A DNA stretch of 5,759 bases, taken from the NCBI GenBank assembly GCA_015494815.1, contig WGAK01000235.1:1-5759 (forward strand), written 5' to 3'. Position numbers and translations under genes: made by a program. This DNA is from Anaerolineales bacterium. Its GTDB lineage: Bacteria; Chloroflexota; Anaerolineae; Anaerolineales; DRMV01. The notes under the pieces were generated by a model. It did no database searches. It had not been told where the DNA came from and was given only the letters and a program-made list of their open reading frames with translations. The stretch's first letter is position 1; every line of letters starts with the position of its first letter. Positions 1-5,759 of this stretch are shown here, piece after piece.

Positions 1-80
1 ACCTGGGCGGTGAGGTGGGCTATCGCCCCGCGTCACCCGCGGGCAGCGTGTTCTATTTGCGTTTGCCGGTGGGTTCGTGA
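1..80 (+). CDS. C-terminal end of a probable sensor histidine kinase (partial)
   Basis: Only the last 25 codons are visible; the frame begins at base 3 and stops at TGA 78-80. The peptide starts LGGEVGYRP and ends GSVFYLRLPVGS. This matches the extreme C-terminus of HATPase_c domains in sensor histidine kinases, where a glycine-rich 'hGG.v.' segment is followed by 'G.GS.F...LP' just before the protein ends. The usual role would be ATP binding and autophosphorylation in a two-component system, but the sensor part, the H box and the N box lie outside the window. The gene runs toward the lipoprotein gene on the other strand, with only 9 bases between the two stop codons. The identification rests on a short tail; another GHKL-type ATPase is possible. 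Confidence 0.62.
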   Translation, partial: LGGEVGYRPASPAGSVFYLRLPVGS

Positions 81-89
81 GGAAAAGGC

Positions 90-677
90 TTACGGCCGGG
101 TCACGCGGCCCACGACCTGGTCGTTGAGCACCACCTCGTACTCGCCGGCCGTGGTCACATACGGTCGCAAATCCAGGTCGGCCGTCACCGGCTGCAACAC
201 CTCGATGCACACGCCGGGCATGCGGCGGGTGTACAGACGCACCTGCACCCGGCCCCCGTGCACCGCGACCTCGACCACGGGGCGGTGGCAGGGCGTCGGC
301 GCCGCGCCTTCCACATGCAGCACCGGGCCGTCCAGCCGCGCGGCTTGCAGATAGAAGGGCTGGGGCTCCGGCTCCAGCCCCTGCCGGTCGGCCTCGGCGG
401 GCGTGAGCAGCGCGGGGGTTGGCGTGGGCATAGGCGCCTCCGCGGTGGGGCCGGTCAACGCCGGCCGTGGAGGGCGGGTGGCGGCCGGGGCCGTGGCCGA
501 TGCTCGCGGCGCGGCCTCGGGGGTGGCTTCCGGTGAGGCCGCGGCCAGCGGAGTGGGCCCCGGCGGCGGCGCGGGCGGCGTCGCGGTGGCCGCGCGCAGG
601 CCGGTTTCGGCCCCGCACGCGGCCAGCACCAGGGCCAGCCCCAGCGTTCCCAACCATACGATGCGACGGATGTCCAT
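90..677 (-). CDS. Small secreted lipoprotein with Pro/Ala/Thr-rich linker, function unknown
   Basis: A 195-residue protein starting at ATG 675-677 and ending at TAA 90-92. Residues 1-21 form a lipoprotein signal peptide: MDIRR, a hydrophobic stretch, then lipobox L-A-A-C with the acylated Cys at 21. Residues about 29-95 are a low-complexity Pro/Ala/Thr/Glu linker with PTPTP runs, as expected for a tether between membrane and a folded domain. Residues about 105-195 look like a small beta-rich domain with two cysteines (C130 in PTPCHRP and C157 in PGVCIEV) that could form a disulfide outside the cell, and a GEYEVVLND strand near the end. No enzyme motif is visible. The start follows rtcB by 18 bases, and an AGGGG element 6 bases before the ATG can serve as ribosome binding site, so the gene is probably co-transcribed with rtcB. 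Lipoproteins of this style are common in Chloroflexota; I do not recognise a named family. Confidence 0.85.
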   Translation of the reverse strand: MDIRRIVWLGTLGLALVLAACGAETGLRAATATPPAPPPGPTPLAAASPEATPEAAPRASATAPAATRPPRPALTGPTAEAPMPTPTPALLTPAEADRQGLEPEPQPFYLQAARLDGPVLHVEGAAPTPCHRPVVEVAVHGGRVQVRLYTRRMPGVCIEVLQPVTADLDLRPYVTTAGEYEVVLNDQVVGRVTRP

Positions 678-695
678 GCTCGGCCCCTGCTCGGT

Positions 696-3470
<2,775 letters not shown>

Positions 3471-3479
3471 GGGGGTATG

Positions 3480-3483
3480 CTCC
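3480..3483 (-). promoter_or_regulatory. Ribosome binding site deciding the rtcB start
   Basis: GGAG on the minus strand, 9 bases before ATG 3468-3470. The upstream in-frame ATG at 3510-3512 has no comparable purine-rich element before it, so translation more likely begins at 3470. The element lies inside the short extra reading frame that the longer start would include. Confidence 0.55.
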
Positions 3484-3556
3484 GAAAAGTCCCGCAGTGG
3501 GGGGTGGGTCATGGCGGGCGCCGGTCGCAGCGGTTGGGTTCGCGCCGGGCTTCTTG

Positions 3557-3586
3557 AGTGTACCGTAAAACCCGAATTTCGCGCAA
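3557..3586 (-). promoter_or_regulatory. Candidate sigma70-type promoter for rtcB
   Basis: On the minus strand a TTGCGC element (3581-3586) and a TACACT element (3557-3562) are separated by 18 bases. They match the -35 and -10 consensus at three and four of six positions. They lie in an AT-richer island (spacer with AAATT and TTTT runs) within otherwise very GC-rich DNA. Transcription would start near 3550, leaving about 80 bases of leader before the preferred rtcB start. The placement in the only sizeable gap of the cluster supports separate transcription of rtcB and the lipoprotein gene, although read-through from archease is also possible. Confidence 0.5.
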
Positions 3587-3592
3587 GGCGCT

Positions 3593-3613
3593 GCGGGCCG
3601 AGCCACCGGCCGC
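3593..3613 (-). terminator. Weak hairpin just after archease
   Basis: An imperfect GC-rich inverted repeat (arms 3593-3600 and 3607-3613, six-base loop, one unpaired base) begins 4 bases after the archease stop codon and precedes the candidate rtcB promoter. There is no T-rich tract after it on the minus strand, so it may at best slow or partly terminate transcription. In DNA of this GC content such repeats also arise by chance. Confidence 0.25.
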
Positions 3614-3617
3614 GGGT

Positions 3618-4037
3618 TCACACATCGAAGGTCACCACCGCGCGCCAGCCCGAGGCGTCATGCTGCACGCGCAGGTTGTGGTAAGTGACGGCCTTGATTT
3701 CCTTCTCCAGGCGTTGCACCGGGGCCACCTGCAGCGTGCCGCGCACCTCGGTCGGTGTGGCTTGCAGGTGGAAGGTGGTTCCGGCCACGCGGTCGGTCTC
3801 CAGCCAGAATAAGAGTTCGCTCAGAAAGTCTACCAGCAGGCTCTCGGCGTCGGCCGCGCGTACATGCAGCGCGCGCGGGGCCGTGGCCGTGGGGTCCACC
3901 TGCAGCCGCAGCAAAGCATACATGCCGCGCGCGGCCTGCTCCAGCAGGCCGGCCCAGGTGGGGGCCCAGACTTCGATGGCCCAATCGGCGGTGTGCTCCA
4001 ACTCGCGAAAGCCGGCGTCCGCGTGGGGGCGGGTCAT
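3618..4037 (-). CDS. Archease, activator of the RtcB RNA ligase
   Basis: A 139-residue protein, the usual archease length, from ATG 4035-4037 to TGA 3618-3620. Archease is a small cytoplasmic metal-binding protein that speeds RtcB guanylylation, allows multiple turnovers and broadens its nucleotide use. Family hallmarks are present: the N-terminal ELEHTADWAIEVWAP (H15, D18), the alpha-helical AESLLVDFLSELLFWLETD (residues 64-82), EIKAVTYHNL (113-122), and the C-terminal VTFDV with D138 as the penultimate residue. The Asp in HTAD and the Asp in the terminal FDV are the conserved acidic positions associated with metal binding. A GGGGAG element 8 bases before the ATG supports the start. It follows rsgA by 18 bases and precedes rtcB by 147 bases, an arrangement that matches its job as RtcB partner. 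Nothing looks truncated. Confidence 0.95.
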   Translation of the reverse strand: MTRPHADAGFRELEHTADWAIEVWAPTWAGLLEQAARGMYALLRLQVDPTATAPRALHVRAADAESLLVDFLSELLFWLETDRVAGTTFHLQATPTEVRGTLQVAPVQRLEKEIKAVTYHNLRVQHDASGWRAVVTFDV

Positions 4038-4055
4038 GGTGCGCGCTCCCCGGGG

Positions 4056-5015
4056 TCAGACCAGGTCCCCGCGGCCCAGGCCGTGCTCGCTTTCCAGGCG
4101 CAGGCGCACATACGACTCGTAGCGCGCGGGGTGGATGCGGCCTTCTTCCACGGCCTGGATGACCGCGCAGCCGGGCTCGTCCATGTGGCTGCAGTTGTTG
4201 AAGCGGCAGAGGGGCACCAGGTCGCGCATTTCAGGGAAGTAGCCGTCCAACTCTTCGGGTTCGATGTCCCACAGGGCCAGGGCTTTGAGGCCGGGCGTGT
4301 CCGCGACATAGCCGCCGCCCTCCAACGGCACCATGTGCCGCACCGTGGTGGTGTGCCGTCCCTCGCCCGTGGCCCGGCTGACCGCACGCACGGCCAGGCC
4401 CAGCCCCGGCTGGATGGCGTTGAGCAGGCTGGATTTGCCCACGCCCGAGGGCCCCACCAGCACCGAGATTTTGCCGCGCAAGGCCGCCTTCAGCGCGTCC
4501 AGGCCCTCGCGGGTCACCGCGGAGGTGTAGAGCACGGGGTAGCCGATGTCCTCGTACAGGCCGAAGGTCTCGCGGGCTGCGGGCAGGCCCGTGAGGTCAA
4601 TCTTGTTCACCACGATGAGGGGCGGGATGTCTTGCTTCTCCGCGATGACCAGGAAGCGGTCCAACATGCCCAGTTTGGGCTCGGGCCGGGCCGCGGCGAA
4701 CACGATGACGGCCTGGTCGGGGTTGGCGATGATGATTTGCTCGTATTCGCCGCGCGGGGTAGGGGCCCTGCGAGATAGCGCCCGCGCGCGCGGTTCGATG
4801 GCCTCGATGACGCCCGTGCCGTCGGGCAGGCGGCGAAAGCGTACCCAGTCGCCCACGGCCACCAAATCGCCGGTGCGGGGGCGGCGCTTGAGTTTGCCCC
4901 GCAGGCGGCACACCACCGGCTCTTGGGCAGGGTCTTCGGGCTGCACGGTAAAGAAGCCACCTTGTTTGCGCAGCACCAGGCCCCGTTCCAGCGAGTCGGT
5001 GGTGGTTTTGGGCAC
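4056..5015 (-). CDS. rsgA: RsgA, ribosome small-subunit-dependent GTPase (YjeQ/EngC)
   Basis: A 319-residue cytoplasmic GTPase that binds late 30S precursors, monitors decoding-centre maturation and hydrolyses GTP when stimulated by the small subunit. The domain order is typical: an N-terminal OB fold (about 10-85), a circularly permuted GTPase with G4 NKID at 137-140 ahead of G1 GPSGVGKSS at 188-196, a TTT G2 region at 222-224 and G3 DTPG at 239-242, then a zinc-binding domain with C270, C275, H277 and C283. Permuted motif order is diagnostic of the family. The start is GTG at 5013-5015, set by a strong AAGGAG 7 bases upstream. The stop is TGA 4056-4058, 18 bases before archease, so the two are probably one transcript. 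All expected nucleotide and zinc residues are intact. Confidence 0.96.
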   Translation of the reverse strand: MPKTTTDSLERGLVLRKQGGFFTVQPEDPAQEPVVCRLRGKLKRRPRTGDLVAVGDWVRFRRLPDGTGVIEAIEPRARALSRRAPTPRGEYEQIIIANPDQAVIVFAAARPEPKLGMLDRFLVIAEKQDIPPLIVVNKIDLTGLPAARETFGLYEDIGYPVLYTSAVTREGLDALKAALRGKISVLVGPSGVGKSSLLNAIQPGLGLAVRAVSRATGEGRHTTTVRHMVPLEGGGYVADTPGLKALALWDIEPEELDGYFPEMRDLVPLCRFNNCSHMDEPGCAVIQAVEEGRIHPARYESYVRLRLESEHGLGRGDLV

Positions 5016-5022
5016 GCGGCAA

Positions 5023-5028
5023 CTCCTT
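5023..5028 (-). promoter_or_regulatory. Ribosome binding site for the GTG start of rsgA
   Basis: AAGGAG on the minus strand, 7 bases before GTG 5013-5015. It is the strongest Shine-Dalgarno match in the window and settles the non-ATG start. It lies 8 bases downstream of the GC hairpin. Confidence 0.8.
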
Positions 5029-5036
5029 GGGGGGAA

Positions 5037-5060
5037 GGGGCCGGGCCTCGGCCCGGCCCC
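5037..5060 (-). terminator. Perfect 11-bp GC hairpin between the Fe-S gene and rsgA
   Basis: Arms GGGGCCGGGCC (5037-5047) and GGCCCGGCCCC (5050-5060) are exact inverted repeats with a two-base centre, so the folded RNA would have a very stable stem with a tight loop. It begins 9 bases after the Fe-S gene stop and ends 8 bases before the rsgA Shine-Dalgarno. On the minus strand it is followed by TT and then a C run, not a T tract, so a classical intrinsic terminator is not shown. It could be a weak terminator, an attenuator, or an mRNA-stabilising element separating two differently expressed genes. No room for a separate rsgA promoter exists downstream of it. Confidence 0.5.
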
Positions 5061-5069
5061 CGGTTTGGG

Positions 5070-5759
5070 CTATGACGGCTCCAGATGCTCGGCCACCAGT
5101 TCGGCCACATCCTTGACGGCCATGTCGCTCTTGAGTTCCTTGGCCGCGTCGTTGAGCATAATCTTGCAGAAGGGGCACGCCACGGCCAGGGTGTTGGCGC
5201 CCGTGGCCTGCGCCTCCTGGAAACGGGTCAGGTTGACGCGGGCCGTGCCCTCCTCTTCCTTCCAGATTTGCGCGCCACCCGCGCCGCAGCAGAAGGACTT
5301 GGCCCCGCTGCGGGCCATTTCCACCAGGTCGCCGCCCACCTGGGTGACCACGAAGCGCGGGGCCTGGTATTCCTGGTTGTAGCGGCCCAGGTAGCACGGG
5401 TCGTGGTAGGTGACCTGGCCCAGGGCTTCGGGCTTGACCTTGAGGCGGCCTTGCTGGATGAGGTCTTCGATGAATTGGGTGTGGTGGATGACTTCGTAGT
5501 GGCCGCCGAAGTCGGGGTACTCGTTTTTGAGGGTGTGCAGGCAATGGGGGCAGGTGGTGATGATTTTCTTCGCGCCCACCTCGTTGAGGGTTTCGACATT
5601 GGCCGTGGCCAGTTCGTAGAACAGGTATTCGTTGCCCGAGCGGCGGGCCGAGTCGCCCGTGCACATCTCCCGCTCGCCCAGCACCGCGTAGTTGACGCCC
5701 GCGGCTTCCAGGATTTTCACCAGGGCCCGCGCCGTCTTCTGGGCCTGCGGGTCGGTGGA
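5070..5759 (-). CDS. CCG-domain (HdrD/GlpC-like) iron-sulfur protein, C-terminal part
   Basis: The frame is open to the window edge, so 229 C-terminal residues of a longer protein are seen; the GTG at 5718-5720 is internal, because in-frame codons (STDPQAQKTARAL) continue upstream. Two cysteine-rich CCG-type domains are visible, counted from the first visible residue. The first has C33 (EMCTGDSARR) and C70/C73 (TCPHC); the second has C122 (HDPCYLGR), C157-C158 (FCCGAGGAQ) and C195/C198 (ACPFC). Such pairs bind Fe-S clusters in heterodisulfide reductase subunit D, GlpC, LldE and related electron-transfer proteins. The closest style is the large '(Fe-S)-binding protein' group with an upstream ferredoxin-like and often membrane domain, which passes electrons between soluble dehydrogenases or ETF and quinones. 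The upstream part that would settle this is missing. The stop is TAG 5070-5072. It is unrelated in function to the RNA genes that follow. Confidence 0.85.
   Translation of the reverse strand, partial: STDPQAQKTARALVKILEAAGVNYAVLGEREMCTGDSARRSGNEYLFYELATANVETLNEVGAKKIITTCPHCLHTLKNEYPDFGGHYEVIHHTQFIEDLIQQGRLKVKPEALGQVTYHDPCYLGRYNQEYQAPRFVVTQVGGDLVEMARSGAKSFCCGAGGAQIWKEEEGTARVNLTRFQEAQATGANTLAVACPFCKIMLNDAAKELKSDMAVKDVAELVAEHLEPS

Noticed and set aside
94..110. A short inverted repeat GGCCG/CGGCC near the convergent gene ends, as a bidirectional terminator
   Set aside because: The stem is only 5 bp with a 7-base loop, it lies inside the lipoprotein coding region, and no T tract is nearby; such repeats are expected by chance at this GC content.
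4597..5664. A long minus-strand frame spanning the Fe-S gene and rsgA
   Set aside because: It is out of frame with both genes, crosses the hairpin gap, and is low-complexity Pro/Arg/Gly; it is a shadow frame.

Overview
The window is GC-rich bacterial DNA, nearly all coding, with five genes on the minus strand and the tail of one gene on the plus strand. The Pro/Ala/Thr-rich lipoprotein, the archaeal-style RtcB plus archease pair, the HdrD-like Fe-S protein and the base composition would fit a Chloroflexota (Anaerolineae-like) genome. That assignment is inferred from protein style, not from any marker gene or search.

Layout, read along the minus strand from right to left. First is the C-terminal part of a CCG-domain (heterodisulfide-reductase-like) Fe-S protein, which runs off the window end (5070-5759). 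A perfect 11-bp GC hairpin lies in the 54-base gap before rsgA (4056-5015), the circularly permuted GTPase of 30S subunit maturation. Archease (3618-4037) follows after 18 bases. A 147-base gap with a plausible sigma70-type promoter then leads to rtcB (696-3470), the RNA 3'-phosphate ligase, and 18 bases later comes a small lipoprotein gene (90-677). The last 25 codons of a probable sensor histidine kinase enter from the left on the plus strand (1-80) and converge on the lipoprotein gene, with 9 bases between the two stop codons.

The notable object is rtcB. Its reading frame is about twice the usual length because a 437-codon intein (1854-3164) sits inside the active-site motif GYDIN|CGVR. 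The Cys that must be the +1 splicing nucleophile is also the metal-binding Cys of the ligase, so the unspliced precursor should be inactive. The intein has recognisable splicing blocks A, B, F and G but carries Ser where the penultimate His is usual. Its central LAGLIDADG endonuclease domain appears to have lost both catalytic acidic residues. This looks like an old, immobile, probably still splicing intein. All metal and guanylylation residues of RtcB are intact in the flanking exteins.

Functionally, archease activates RtcB and RsgA acts late in small-subunit assembly, so rsgA-archease-rtcB forms a compact RNA/ribosome maintenance group. RtcB activity in this organism would depend on two gating steps: protein splicing and archease-assisted guanylylation.
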